A stretch of DNA of 64,000 bases from positions 1,488,001 to 1,552,000 of the forward strand of contig NC_026478.1 in assembly GCF_000328475.2 (NCBI RefSeq). The letters are read 5' to 3'. Within the stretch, counting starts at the first letter, position 1; the number at the start of each line of letters is the position of its first letter. The stretch comes from Mycosarcoma maydis (lineage: Eukaryota > Basidiomycota > Ustilaginomycetes > Ustilaginales). The position numbers and the translations under genes are program-made. Under the pieces are notes generated by a model. It saw only the letters and a list, made by a program, of their open reading frames with translations. It ran no database searches and had not been told where the DNA came from. Shown here piece by piece: positions 1 to 9,852 of the stretch.

Positions 1-562
1 GATAGCACAGAAGGAACAAGATATCCGCGCATGGTACTCACGACTGCACATGTGATCTTCTGTTTTCTCCGCACTTTGCTGGACCGCGTCGGGCAAAAAT
101 ACGCTGAACCTCAGAAAACCTGCGTAAACGTCCTGTGCAGTACTGCGGTTTAGCGACATGGTGCTAAGTTAGCCTCAGTCACAGTCACGAGTTCTGAGTG
201 TTCTTTAACCTCGTTTCTGTACTCTCAGTTCAATCTTAGGTCCAAGCTTTTGCACGGTTCGCCCGCTGAACTACTTTCCGTACACCATCTTCTTTACAGT
301 CCGATTCAGGGCTGACCCGCCGACTTGCTCCGGCCATTCAAACTTGGCGCTACGCTCCTTGAAGATCACTGCCAGGTGCACACCTTTATCGCGTCAGCCA
401 TGCTGCTCTGAAAGCGACACGCATTGCACTTACTGACACCAAGGCAATCAGCGCGCACGCATCGTCACTTCGATCGCAGACATTCCGAGCCTCACGTATT
501 GGGAGTGCAACTTCAACGAAGAAACTTTATCGACAAGCCGCGGTTGGCTACGACCAGACATC
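1..562. other. Left-edge spacer / upstream region
   Basis: No reading frame of convincing length or composition was seen in these bases. The segment probably holds the promoter and leader of the START-like gene that begins at 563. No TATA box or other defined element could be assigned with confidence. Confidence 0.5.
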
Positions 563-1642
563 ATGAGTACACCCGGTAATGTAGCCATCATTCCGGAACG
601 TCCCGCCGAGAATGGTTACTGGAAGAACGAATGGCAGCATGTTGCCGACGAGCTAATCAACATGCTTTTGACGCTACGTCAAGATACCGAGGGTGGCTGG
701 GAGGATCGAGGCACTACCAAAGGCTGCGAAATTGCCATCTATCCACGTAAACCCGACGATGCCTTTTCTGTCATGCCCATGTTTCGCGGCAAGACGCATG
801 CAGCCGGCTTGACGCCGCTCGAAGTGTTCACAGGCATACGTATGACTGGCTTCCGCATGATGTGGGATACTCGCGTCCAATCGGCCCACATCATGCGTTC
901 CTTTTCCATGCACGAATTCCTCTTCTACCTCGTATGGCGTGGCATTGGTCCCATCTACAAGCCAAGGGACATTTGCGGTATCCAGGCACTACGATGTTGG
1001 GATGCGGCTGGAAACCTGCAGAGAATTCCAGACTTTACCACCAACAGCTTGCTCCTAGGCTACCAGAGTCTAGACGAGGTCCCGGGCGTTCCAGCGGAAG
1101 TCGAGGGGTGCGTCAGAGCCAAGGTCTTTAAAGCCGCTTTCTACCTCGAGAGTCGCGACGGTGGCTGTGACATCACCTACATCGGGCACGTTGACCTCGC
1201 AACTGCAATCCCGCACTATATCTTGACCACGCTTCATAGCGAACTGCCAAAGTGCACCTTGCGCCTCAGGGATATGCTCATTACCTTTGGCGTGCCTCCT
1301 GTGCTCATCGACCGGCAAGGCAGGATTGCACTCCAATACCTTTCCTGCAATCCGGAATCACGGCAAGTATCGCTCCATGCGACTATCATGCAACCAGGCA
1401 CTGTGCACCTCTATCTAGATTATAACAAGATGTTTACTCAAGGTGTTATCATCAGCAACGTATTGGGCTCAGCAGCTGCCGCCGTATCCGTGAGGGAGCA
1501 TTTTGGCACCGAAGACGGGCTCGAAAGACGTATGCTGGCGCTCGATCTCATGCCCGAAGGCGTCAGTGGGGAGTTCAGGCTGATTATCGATGCCGCGGAT
1601 AAGGAAGGACCCGAGTCGGGTACGGGACCAGGGTGGTGGTGA
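563..1642 (+). CDS. START-like (StAR-related lipid-transfer) domain protein
   Basis: Single-exon frame of 359 residues from ATG 563 to a stop at 1640-1642. Residues about 20-280 look like a START-type fold: an N-terminal helix region, a segment with conserved aromatics and Trp (MMWDTRV near 100; YKPRDICGIQALRCWD near 132-147), then alternating beta segments and a long C-terminal helix region. START domains bind sterols, phospholipids or ceramides in a helix-grip pocket and move them between membranes. The lipid cannot be read from the sequence. There is no signal peptide and no transmembrane segment, so a cytosolic protein is likely. The C-terminus is short and Gly-rich. The next gene (NOP4) is convergent, with about 200 nt between the two stops. 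The family call rests on pattern recognition, without a profile search. Confidence 0.55.
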   Translation: MSTPGNVAIIPERPAENGYWKNEWQHVADELINMLLTLRQDTEGGWEDRGTTKGCEIAIYPRKPDDAFSVMPMFRGKTHAAGLTPLEVFTGIRMTGFRMMWDTRVQSAHIMRSFSMHEFLFYLVWRGIGPIYKPRDICGIQALRCWDAAGNLQRIPDFTTNSLLLGYQSLDEVPGVPAEVEGCVRAKVFKAAFYLESRDGGCDITYIGHVDLATAIPHYILTTLHSELPKCTLRLRDMLITFGVPPVLIDRQGRIALQYLSCNPESRQVSLHATIMQPGTVHLYLDYNKMFTQGVIISNVLGSAAAAVSVREHFGTEDGLERRMLALDLMPEGVSGEFRLIIDAADKEGPESGTGPGWW

Positions 1643-1845
1643 TGTGGCCGTAAATCGTGAATGTCTGCTATCTCAAAGGAATAACTATGGCTTTTTGTAA
1701 TCTCAGGAACGCACTTAATTGTCGAGCAGTTTGCCAATGGAGCAACGTGTGAACAAAGAGTCGCTTGAGTGAAAGGAACATTTGATGGGCGAAGCATACT
1801 ACCTGGAGATGCTGTGTCACGATGGCAAGGCAACGGTCGCACCCC
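1643..1845. other. Convergent 3' spacer between START-like gene and NOP4
   Basis: Both flanking genes end here, so this stretch should hold both 3' ends. No gene was seen. Confidence 0.5.
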
Positions 1846-4800
1846 TCAACCACGTCTTGCCTTCCTCTCCTTCCTCTTCTTACCAATCACGTGGCCATGA
1901 GCAAACCCTTTGGGTTTATTCTTCTCCGCTTCGATTTTCCTTGCAGCTTGAGCCTGTCTCCTCTTCTCTTCGGCGTCCTGCTGTTTGGCAACTGCATCCT
2001 GCTCTTCTCTAACTTTGCGGCGTTCACCAGACTCCTTCATGGCCTTGAGCTTGTCAGCTCTCTTTTTAGTGGTGACGACATTTTCGATGGCGAATTCGAT
2101 CATGAGCATTCCGCCGCGTTCTTTTCCCTCGCTTGCTTCTCCCGCTTCGCTGAGTTCGGTCGCTTTGGCTCTTAGCCTTTGTCGTCTCGTCGCGAGTTCG
2201 GCGATCTCTTCTTTGAGCTGATCCGCTTCGGTACCTGCCTTCATCTGCTCGAGCGTTTGAGTCTTGGTGTGGATTTGAGTGGCGATACGATCCACCTGCT
2301 GAGAGAGGTCGTCCTTCCACCATTCGGCGAGCAACTTGCCAACGCTTTTGTTGGCATTGGCCCATCGAATTACCTTGAGTGCATCGTTGAAGCTCTTCAT
2401 TTCGAGGAATCCGTATCCTTTGGATTTGCCCAAACCGGTCAGTGCTTCGATGCGATCGTGTTGTCGAACAATCTTTGATTGGACGACGGATGTGGGTCGT
2501 TCGCCTGGTTTCCGTTTACGGTTCTCTGCCGAGGCCGAGAGCGTGCGATCAGCTTTTTCATCCGCATCGAGGTCCTGGCGTGTGCCAGCGCGCACTTCGG
2601 CAGAAAATGTTTTGATAGCATGAATCGCGAGTCTTTTAAGCATGCGGTCCGAGACGAAGAGCGGCAGTGATCGAATAGACAGTCGAGTCTTGCTTACAAA
2701 GAGCGATGGATTGGCGCCCATCTGCGCCTTTCGCACTTGGAACGATTGCAAACGCTTCTCCACTTCGCTAGGCGCCAATTTTGCAGCAAAATCAGAGTTA
2801 GGAAAGGGAACGCCTTCACGCAACAACCAAGTGTTTCGTTTGTCGCCCTTCTCGCGTTCCTTTCGACCACTGGTCTCCAATCGTGATGCTTCGTCACGCG
2901 CAACGGCAGCAATGACGTTGAGCACTCGTCCGTGCAGGTTCAAGCTCGCGGTGAGTGGCGCTGCTGGATCAGCTGTGAGGACGGACGGCATTGCGAACGG
3001 GTTCTTTTGGTTCGCCACCGATGCCGCCGAAGATGAGCCGGAGACGCCCGACTCTCTCTCGATAATTTTGGCCTGGGCGAGAGCGGCGTCGGCAGACGAG
3101 GCTTGCCAGAAACAAACAAATCCGGTTCCTTTGCTACGGTTGGTCGTCTTGTCCATGGTGATCTTTGCATAGCGCAGCGGTCCAAAGCTTCGGAAGAGGT
3201 TGCGAAGCTCTTCTTCAGTAGCTTGGTAGGGGAGGTTTCGGACGAAAAGAGTGGTGCCTTCCTCTGGTGCGGGAAGCTGAGGTCGTGAAGCAAGTTTGTC
3301 ATCGTCTCCGTCGTCATTGTCTTCGCTAGCTGCATTGTCATTCTTGATGTCGGCATCGTCTTCACTTTCAGGTTCGTCGGCTTTTGCTTCGTAGTCCTTT
3401 TTGCTGAGTGCCCAGTCGACAGCGACGGCTCGTTCAGGCTGCGCGTTGGCGCGGACGCGGTCGAGCGCGGCTTTTGCGAAACGACGTCCTCGAGAGCCAA
3501 GCGCGGCTTTGTAGGCGGCACGCTCCGCTGCACCGTGCTGAATCGTCTTGCCGTTGACGGCTTCGATGGCGCGGGCGGCGTCGTTGCGTGAGACCATCCA
3601 GACGAATGCGAAACCACGACCTTTCTCAGGAGCTGCTTTCGATACAGTGGGCTTCGATGCAGCACCGGTAGAAGCGGGTGCGACGGAAGCTTCAAAGTCA
3701 TCATCGTCATCGGTCTTCACGACAACATCTGCAGGAGCAGGAGCGGCAGTGGCAGCGGCAGCAGCAGCGTCGTTGGCGTTTTCCGAAAGAGAGACATTGC
3801 CATCGGATGCTTGTGGATCTTCATCTTGCTCTTGATTGACTGCAACGTCCTCTGTGTAGGGTTTGCTTCCACCTTGGCTATCGTCGTCGCTGGCTTTGTC
3901 CTCATCCTCGTCGTCTTGTGCGTCATCGTCAGCATCCGACTCGTTGTCATCCGAGGCAGCGTCATCGCTCTCGTCGTCTGCTTCACTTTCATCACCGTCA
4001 GAGTCTACAGATGAGCCTGCCCCTTGGCCTTTGGCAGCCGGAGCATCTGCCTCAGCAATGTTTGCCTTTGCCTTGATCTTGGGAATGGTAATCTCGTAAA
4101 CCGGACCGAAAGGCAAAAAGATAGATCGAAGATCGGCCTCGTTGACGTCAAAGGGAAGATTGCGGATGATCAGCCTGCTCGACTTGTCAATCTCCGAAAG
4201 CAATACGGGCATGGAACCCTTTCCGCTGTTCTTCTCAACATCCTGGCGCATCTTTTCCCTCTTTGCTAGTGTCTCTGGGCGCATATGGGCGGCGATCTTT
4301 GAGGCATTGTCGGCGCGCTTCTTGAGGATGGCACTGATCTGTACACCCTTAAAGACGTGGGCATGAAGTTTCTCGACGGCGGTCATGGCGTGGTTGGGTG
4401 TGCGGAAGATGACGTGTGCGACATCGTTGGGGTTGGGAGAGGAGGTACATGGGTAGATGACGTTGTCGACATCGCCAATCTTTCGTGCTCGCTTGTAGAT
4501 CTGCTTTGAATCAGGTGCGGGTGTGCAACCAGCAAGGCCGGAAAGGATAATGGTGCGAACCGCATCAGCGTCTTTCTCCTGGACTGGACCTTTAGCGCGA
4601 GGTGGCTTGGTTGATTCGGTGCGCGGTCGCTTCAAGGCTGAAGGCGAGCCTGGGTCGGCCTTGGTGGTGAGGCGCTTGGTGCCGGTTGGGTCCTTTTGAT
4701 CGGCGAACGTGATTTGAATCTTTCTGCTGCCACCGTCCAGCGACTTTCCTTGGAGTTGTTCGAGAGCGGTGGTGGCATCCTCGGGGATGGCAAAGGTGAC

Positions 4801-5079
4801 ATAACCGACACCCTTGGACTTCTTTGTGGCCTGGTCGGTGACAACAAACGCTCGTTTCAAGGGGCCAATTTCACTGAACATAGTCTGCAAGTCGGTTGTC
4901 GTGGCGGTGTAGGGCAGTCTCGAGACAAAGAGTGTCGCATTGACCTTGCTCTTTGTGTTCTTCTTGTTGGAAGAGTCAGTCGAGGTTGCTGCAGCCGCAG
5001 CTGGCAGTGCCTCGGACGAGGAGGCAGCCACCGGCTCTGCAGCAGAGTCTTCCTGCTCGAAATACCTCTTGGGCGCCAT
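1846..5079 (-). CDS. NOP4: Nop4/RBM28-type nucleolar multi-RRM protein
   Basis: Single-exon protein of 1077 residues starting at the ATG read from 5079 (MAPKRYFEQE). The frame is open further upstream to 5205 but has no ATG there. Four RRMs can be placed: RRM1 about 47-126 (TLFVSRLPY; GVGYVTF), RRM2 about 173-253, RRM3 about 302-558 (RLIIRNLPF; GRGFAFVW) and RRM4 about 609-745 (TLFVRNLPY; GTGFVCF). A degenerate fifth may lie near the C-terminus (LSIRSLPLFV, GYGFLEM). This order matches yeast Nop4 and human RBM28, which act in nucleolar assembly of the 60S ribosomal subunit. RRM3 is interrupted by about 150 residues of Asp/Glu/Ser/Ala-rich sequence (about 336-486). The C-terminus is a long basic helix region (AEKNKPKGFAHG, GKKRKERKARRG) fitting rRNA binding and nucleolar targeting. 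It is divergent from the TPP2 gene. Confidence 0.9.
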   Translation of the reverse strand: MAPKRYFEQEDSAAEPVAASSSEALPAAAAATSTDSSNKKNTKSKVNATLFVSRLPYTATTTDLQTMFSEIGPLKRAFVVTDQATKKSKGVGYVTFAIPEDATTALEQLQGKSLDGGSRKIQITFADQKDPTGTKRLTTKADPGSPSALKRPRTESTKPPRAKGPVQEKDADAVRTIILSGLAGCTPAPDSKQIYKRARKIGDVDNVIYPCTSSPNPNDVAHVIFRTPNHAMTAVEKLHAHVFKGVQISAILKKRADNASKIAAHMRPETLAKREKMRQDVEKNSGKGSMPVLLSEIDKSSRLIIRNLPFDVNEADLRSIFLPFGPVYEITIPKIKAKANIAEADAPAAKGQGAGSSVDSDGDESEADDESDDAASDDNESDADDDAQDDEDEDKASDDDSQGGSKPYTEDVAVNQEQDEDPQASDGNVSLSENANDAAAAAATAAPAPADVVVKTDDDDDFEASVAPASTGAASKPTVSKAAPEKGRGFAFVWMVSRNDAARAIEAVNGKTIQHGAAERAAYKAALGSRGRRFAKAALDRVRANAQPERAVAVDWALSKKDYEAKADEPESEDDADIKNDNAASEDNDDGDDDKLASRPQLPAPEEGTTLFVRNLPYQATEEELRNLFRSFGPLRYAKITMDKTTNRSKGTGFVCFWQASSADAALAQAKIIERESGVSGSSSAASVANQKNPFAMPSVLTADPAAPLTASLNLHGRVLNVIAAVARDEASRLETSGRKEREKGDKRNTWLLREGVPFPNSDFAAKLAPSEVEKRLQSFQVRKAQMGANPSLFVSKTRLSIRSLPLFVSDRMLKRLAIHAIKTFSAEVRAGTRQDLDADEKADRTLSASAENRKRKPGERPTSVVQSKIVRQHDRIEALTGLGKSKGYGFLEMKSFNDALKVIRWANANKSVGKLLAEWWKDDLSQQVDRIATQIHTKTQTLEQMKAGTEADQLKEEIAELATRRQRLRAKATELSEAGEASEGKERGGMLMIEFAIENVVTTKKRADKLKAMKESGERRKVREEQDAVAKQQDAEEKRRQAQAARKIEAEKNKPKGFAHGHVIGKKRKERKARRG

Positions 5080-5593
5080 TTTGACGGGTAGATATGAAGT
5101 TTGATATGGCAACCACGCAGTGCATGTGGTAGTAGCGATCGTAGCGAAGAGCTTTTGGCCGTTGAAGCTGGCAAGGGTCTGCGCTAGGTTTTTTCTTGGC
5201 CTCAAACCTCAAAAATTTCTGAGAAACTTCCGCCTTCGTGCTTGTTGCTAGCAGCAGCGAAACAGCACTTTTTCCTCTCCTGTTCCGTTTTTCAGGAGAG
5301 CATGGAGTGCGACTCCCGAGAATCACGAATCACGAATCGTGGATCCCTTTTTGGAAACAGGCCGTGGCTGTTGTAGAGATGTAACAGTACAGAAATTTGT
5401 GATCGTCAGCGCGGTTGCTGTCGTGGCCTCCTTCTCGGTAAAGTGCCGATCCGAGTTGGGGACAGCATTCATGATTCATGATTATGGTCCGTACGCCAAG
5501 ACAAGACTCATACAGGCACCTCTCCGTCCCACACTACCACCACCTCTTCTACTCTCAGCATCCGACTTGAAACAAAGTATCGTGGCTTGGGGC
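5080..5593. promoter_or_regulatory. Divergent promoter region of NOP4 and TPP2
   Basis: This is the interval between the NOP4 ATG (5079, minus strand) and the proposed upstream TPP2 ATG (5594). It must carry the start sites of both genes. It includes a short run of TCACGAA repeats (5321-5340). No individual factor site can be named. Confidence 0.45.
5321..5340. repeat. Short TCACGAA heptamer repeat
   Basis: Two to three adjacent copies of the 7-nt unit AATCACG, followed by the inverted form ATCGT. It is one of many copies in this window's spacers and lies inside the NOP4/TPP2 divergent promoter. Confidence 0.75.
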
Positions 5594-8500
5594 ATGATAC
5601 TTTTGCCGCGCAGTCTGGCTCTTCCACGTCTGCTTCGTGACAAGGCTTGCACTCTGGCATCTCATCGATCTCTCGTTTTGCCCGCAACCTCCTCGGTTCG
5701 CAAGACCTCTTCTTCTCGATACCGTGTTGCCTGTGCCCGATCAATCTCCAACACGCCGCTCGCACAAGCTCTCACTTCGATTGTAGACGGCACCACGTCC
5801 ATCATGCCCTCCGCTCGTGCAGTGCCAAGCGAGCCCTTCCCTCTCGGCGGCCTCTTACCCAAGGACACCACAGAGGCACTCAGCTTCCTTCGCAAGTATC
5901 CCGACTTCGACGGTCGCAATGTTCGAGTTGCCATTCTCGACACTGGTGTAGACCCTGCTGCTATCGGTCTCAATGTTCCGGGAAAGGTCGTCGATGTGAT
6001 TGACTGCACAGGTGCCGGCGACATTCCTCTTCAGCCTATCGAGCCTGTAGCCAACACCGGCGACAGCAGCTCTAAGCATATCGAGTTCAAGTCTCCGTTC
6101 ACCGGTAGAATCATTCGTCTCTCGTCAAAGCTCTCCAATCCAAAGGGCGAGTGGAAGATTGGCTTCAAGAAAGCCTACGACCTCTGGCCTGGCGAACTGA
6201 AGAGCCGCCGCTCTGCAGAGAGGCAGAAAGCTTTCCTTGTCTCGCACCAGGCACTTCTCTGCAAAGCTCAGAGTGAGCTCAATGCGCTTGAATCTCCTGC
6301 TTCCTCCAAAGCTTCAGATGCGATTAGCTCAAATGCAGACCACAACATTGTAAAGGACAACGCCAAACTGCAAAAAGACGAGATCAAGGCCCGCATTCAG
6401 ACGCTCAAGGATCTCGCTGCCTCGTACAAGGACGATGGTCCACTGATCGAGGCCATTGTCTTTCACAATGGTAAACATTGGTACGCCGTCGTTGGCGGCG
6501 GCGAGGGCCAGACCCATGATCCCTCGACGGGTCAGCCCGAAGACGTGCTCAAACCTCTCGAGCAGCAGACGCTTGATCTCACAACCGTTGACCCCATCAC
6601 TGATTTCCGCACCGAGCGTCAGTGGCAAAGCTTTGGTGAGCAAGATCTTCTCACCTACACCGTCAACATTGAGGACAATGGCAATCTCCTCAGTCTTGTC
6701 ACGGTTGCCGGTAGCCATGGTACCCATGTCGCTGGCATTGTTGGCGCTCGCCACGACGAACAGCCAGAGCTCAACGGAGTCGCCCCTGGCTGCGAAATTG
6801 TCAGCATGAAGATCGGCGATTCGCGCCTCGGCAGCATGGAGCAAGGCCAGGCCATGCTTCGTTCCGCTCAGGCGCTTATTGACACCAAGTGCGACATCGC
6901 CAATCTCAGTTACGGAGAGGACGGCGCCTTTGGTGCCGAAGACAAGGGCGCATTCGCCAAGGCTCTCAGGGACATTGTCATCCGTCAGCGCGACATTCTT
7001 TTTGTCAGCAGTGCCGGAAACAACGGACCCGCGTTGACCACGGTTGGCCAGCCCGGCGGAACCACCTCGTCTGTCCTCAGCGTTGGTGCATACGTCAACG
7101 CAGGTGCCATGCAAAAGGCCGAGTACGCTCTCGTTGAAAAGGGTGTGCCTGACAGTGTAACCACCTGGTGTAGTCGCGGTCCCACTGCCGACGGTGATCG
7201 TGGCGTTTCGATCTATGCCCCAGGTGCTGCCATCACTTCGATTCCCCGCTACTGCCTCCAATCGACCCAACTCATGAACGGAACCTCGATGAGCTCTCCC
7301 AACGCCTGCGGCTCCATTGCTCTCCTTCTCTCCGGTCTAAAAGCGCAAAAGGTTCCCATCACCCCTGCCCGTGTCTTCAACGCCGTTCGCGTCACGGGTA
7401 AGGACGTCAACGATCCGCTTGGCGTACCCTTCATTCGTGTCGATGCTGCTTGGGACTATCTGATGCAGAACAAGGACCGTGTCGAGCAGGACGCCGAGTA
7501 CCGCGTTGGTGTCACTCGAGCTGGCAAGGCGCTGGGTCGAATGGATAAGCGTGGTATCTACCTTCGCGAGAAGGACGAGACCTACAACGTGCAGCAGACC
7601 AACGTCACCGTACGACCCACGTTCAAGCAAGGCGAGACCGAGAAGGCGTTTCACCTCGAACTGAGGTGCGCCCTAGCGGCTAGTAAGCCATGGGTTTCCG
7701 TTCCCGACTTCCTTCTGCTCGGCGGCAATGGTCGTACTTTTGAGGTGAGAGTCGACCCCACGAACCTGACACCGGGCCTCCATCACGCCTGGCTCGAGGC
7801 CTATGACACTGAGAGGCCCGGCCACAAACTGTTCGACATCCCCGTCACTGTCGCCAAGCCCGAGGTGTTCGCATCGCCAACCGTCAAGTTTGACACCGTT
7901 CGCTTCGAGGCTGGTAAGATCGAACGGCGTTTTATATCGGTGCCTGAGGGAGCTACTTGGGCTTCGCTCACCGTGCGCAGCTCGAACCACTCGTCCGCTG
8001 GTACCAGCGCTCGCTTCTGGCTGCACTGCGTCCAGCTTGAGCCTCTGCAGCGTTTGAGCGAGGTCGAAAAGGCGTTCGTGCTTGCTCTGCAGGAGAACGA
8101 ACCGGTGACGAAGAAGTTCAACGTGCGCGGTGGAATGACTATGGAAGTTTGCTCGGCCCAGTTCTGGTCCAACAAGTCGGCATTTGATCTCGACCTCGAC
8201 ATTGAATTTCACGGCATAACCGCTTCGCTTGTTCCAGCTAGCGGGCGTCAAGAACTCACGCTGATTGGTGGTCAGGGTCATGCCAAGATTGAGTGCCAGT
8301 CGACGGTCCGGATCGAAGACTTTAAGCCCAGCATCACCTTCGACACTCGCCGTACCTTCCACCGCCCTTCATCGTCAACTATTCGTCCTCTCACCACGCC
8401 AAGGGACCTTCAGCCGAGCGGCAACCACATGTTTGAGCTCGTGACTACGTACCACATTTCGGTCAAGGAGGACTCGAACAAGCTCAGTTACTCATTCCCT

Positions 8501-9700
8501 GCTTTGGGGAATCACTTGTACGACTCGAGTGTGCCACTGCTGACGCAGCTCTTCGACCTTCGCAAGAAGCGTGTCCATTTTGGCGATGTCTACATGAAGG
8601 AGATCGACCTTCCCAAGGGCGACTACGTGCTCAAGGCGCAGCTGCTTAATGAGAGCATGAAGGTGCTTGAGTCGCTCAAGAATGTGACGCTCATGATCGA
8701 CCAAAAGCTCTCGAAACCCGAGTCGGCCGCGCTCAAGCTTTACGACAACCACGTTGATTTGCACTCGGAAGCTCCACCTGCCAAGTACGCTGGTGTCAAG
8801 CTTCAACCCGGTGAGCGTATCGTTCTGACGCTTGACTTGAACCTCGAGGGCGATGCGGTGCCCAAGGAGGCCCAACCGGGTGACATTCTGGTGGGTACGT
8901 TTGGATTTGCTGCCGAGGGCAAGGGTCAGATTCGCTACATTGTTCCTCCTGCAGTCAAGAATGCAGATGAGGGGTCGGACGATGGCGCTACAGCAGGCAA
9001 GAACGACAAGGAAATCCCTGAGCTCCTCACTGCAACCGCAAAGAAGATCAAGGACCCGAAGGAGAAACTTGACTTTATGGACAAGTTGATCTCGGACTAC
9101 CCCAAGTTCCTCGGAGCACTCGTTGCCAAGTTGGAAGCTCTGGATGCTGACGACAAGGACGCGACAAAACGCAAGGAGGTCATCACCACCGTTGATCAAG
9201 TGCTTTCACTGATTGACGAGACAGAGGTGAAACTCTGGCTGGCCACACAGAAGCCGTCCGCGTCGGAACAAACGGATGAAGAGAAAAAACACAGCAAGGA
9301 AATGGAGGAAAAGAAGAAAGCACTCATCCTCGCGCTGAACCGTAAGACGCGCGTTCTCATGACCGACGCCGAATCCTCGTCTGGCTCCTCAGCCGATCTT
9401 GAATCGAGCTGGAAGACCTACCGATCCTACTTTTCCGCAGACACGAAGAACAAAGACTACACGATCCTCTTCGTTCGTTGGTCCATCCTTCACCGTCGCT
9501 TCGCTCTGGCCTTGCAGGCCGTACACAAGCTCAAGAAGGATCTGGGTGCCGGAACCGCTGAGACGCTCGCGGAGCTGGAGAAACTCAAACAGCTTGAGTT
9601 GAGGTTGGTCGGAAAGCAAGGTTTGGATTGGCCCTTATGGGCCAGTCATTTGGAGCGACTCGAGCGCGTAGCTGCGCCCAAGGCGTATGCTCCTTTCTAG
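5594..9700 (+). CDS. TPP2: Tripeptidyl-peptidase II (subtilisin family S8)
   Basis: Giant serine exopeptidase that removes tripeptides from N-termini of peptides released by the proteasome. The catalytic triad is visible. Counted from the internal Met at 5804, it is Asp46 in VAILDTGVDP, His305 in GSHGTHVAGI and Ser495 in MNGTSMSSPN, with the oxyanion Asn in SSAGNNGPA. An insert of about 200 residues lies between Asp and His, as in TPPII and unlike ordinary subtilisins. The C-terminal half holds the family's beta-rich and helical oligomerisation regions. From 5804 the protein has 1298 residues, close to animal TPPII (about 1250), and Asp46 sits nearly where it does in the human enzyme. Starting at ATG 5594 gives 1368 residues with an extra N-terminus rich in Arg, Ser, Leu and Ala and poor in acidic residues (MILLPRSLALPRLLRDK). 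That resembles a mitochondrial presequence. A third in-frame ATG is at 5471. The start is therefore uncertain; the family assignment is not. Confidence 0.93.
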   Translation: MILLPRSLALPRLLRDKACTLASHRSLVLPATSSVRKTSSSRYRVACARSISNTPLAQALTSIVDGTTSIMPSARAVPSEPFPLGGLLPKDTTEALSFLRKYPDFDGRNVRVAILDTGVDPAAIGLNVPGKVVDVIDCTGAGDIPLQPIEPVANTGDSSSKHIEFKSPFTGRIIRLSSKLSNPKGEWKIGFKKAYDLWPGELKSRRSAERQKAFLVSHQALLCKAQSELNALESPASSKASDAISSNADHNIVKDNAKLQKDEIKARIQTLKDLAASYKDDGPLIEAIVFHNGKHWYAVVGGGEGQTHDPSTGQPEDVLKPLEQQTLDLTTVDPITDFRTERQWQSFGEQDLLTYTVNIEDNGNLLSLVTVAGSHGTHVAGIVGARHDEQPELNGVAPGCEIVSMKIGDSRLGSMEQGQAMLRSAQALIDTKCDIANLSYGEDGAFGAEDKGAFAKALRDIVIRQRDILFVSSAGNNGPALTTVGQPGGTTSSVLSVGAYVNAGAMQKAEYALVEKGVPDSVTTWCSRGPTADGDRGVSIYAPGAAITSIPRYCLQSTQLMNGTSMSSPNACGSIALLLSGLKAQKVPITPARVFNAVRVTGKDVNDPLGVPFIRVDAAWDYLMQNKDRVEQDAEYRVGVTRAGKALGRMDKRGIYLREKDETYNVQQTNVTVRPTFKQGETEKAFHLELRCALAASKPWVSVPDFLLLGGNGRTFEVRVDPTNLTPGLHHAWLEAYDTERPGHKLFDIPVTVAKPEVFASPTVKFDTVRFEAGKIERRFISVPEGATWASLTVRSSNHSSAGTSARFWLHCVQLEPLQRLSEVEKAFVLALQENEPVTKKFNVRGGMTMEVCSAQFWSNKSAFDLDLDIEFHGITASLVPASGRQELTLIGGQGHAKIECQSTVRIEDFKPSITFDTRRTFHRPSSSTIRPLTTPRDLQPSGNHMFELVTTYHISVKEDSNKLSYSFPALGNHLYDSSVPLLTQLFDLRKKRVHFGDVYMKEIDLPKGDYVLKAQLLNESMKVLESLKNVTLMIDQKLSKPESAALKLYDNHVDLHSEAPPAKYAGVKLQPGERIVLTLDLNLEGDAVPKEAQPGDILVGTFGFAAEGKGQIRYIVPPAVKNADEGSDDGATAGKNDKEIPELLTATAKKIKDPKEKLDFMDKLISDYPKFLGALVAKLEALDADDKDATKRKEVITTVDQVLSLIDETEVKLWLATQKPSASEQTDEEKKHSKEMEEKKKALILALNRKTRVLMTDAESSSGSSADLESSWKTYRSYFSADTKNKDYTILFVRWSILHRRFALALQAVHKLKKDLGAGTAETLAELEKLKQLELRLVGKQGLDWPLWASHLERLERVAAPKAYAPF

Positions 9701-9852
9701 ATGTGTGAAAGTTTCGATTGAAATAAGATAGTTGGTTCGATCGTGGCGACGAGTGGGACAGGGTGACGATGAGGGTGCGTCTCAAGCGTGAAGGGCAGGT
9801 TTGATTGTTGGCTGCGCCTTGTTAGGATCAACGACCGCGCGGATAGATGCAT
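9701..9852. other. Convergent 3' spacer between TPP2 and TRP4
   Basis: Short region between two converging stops. It probably holds both polyadenylation regions. No gene was seen. Confidence 0.5.

Noticed and set aside
6329..7270. Long open frame antisense to TPP2
   Set aside because: It overlaps the catalytic core of a clearly conserved protease on the other strand. GC-rich fungal coding DNA often leaves the antisense open. No domain was seen.
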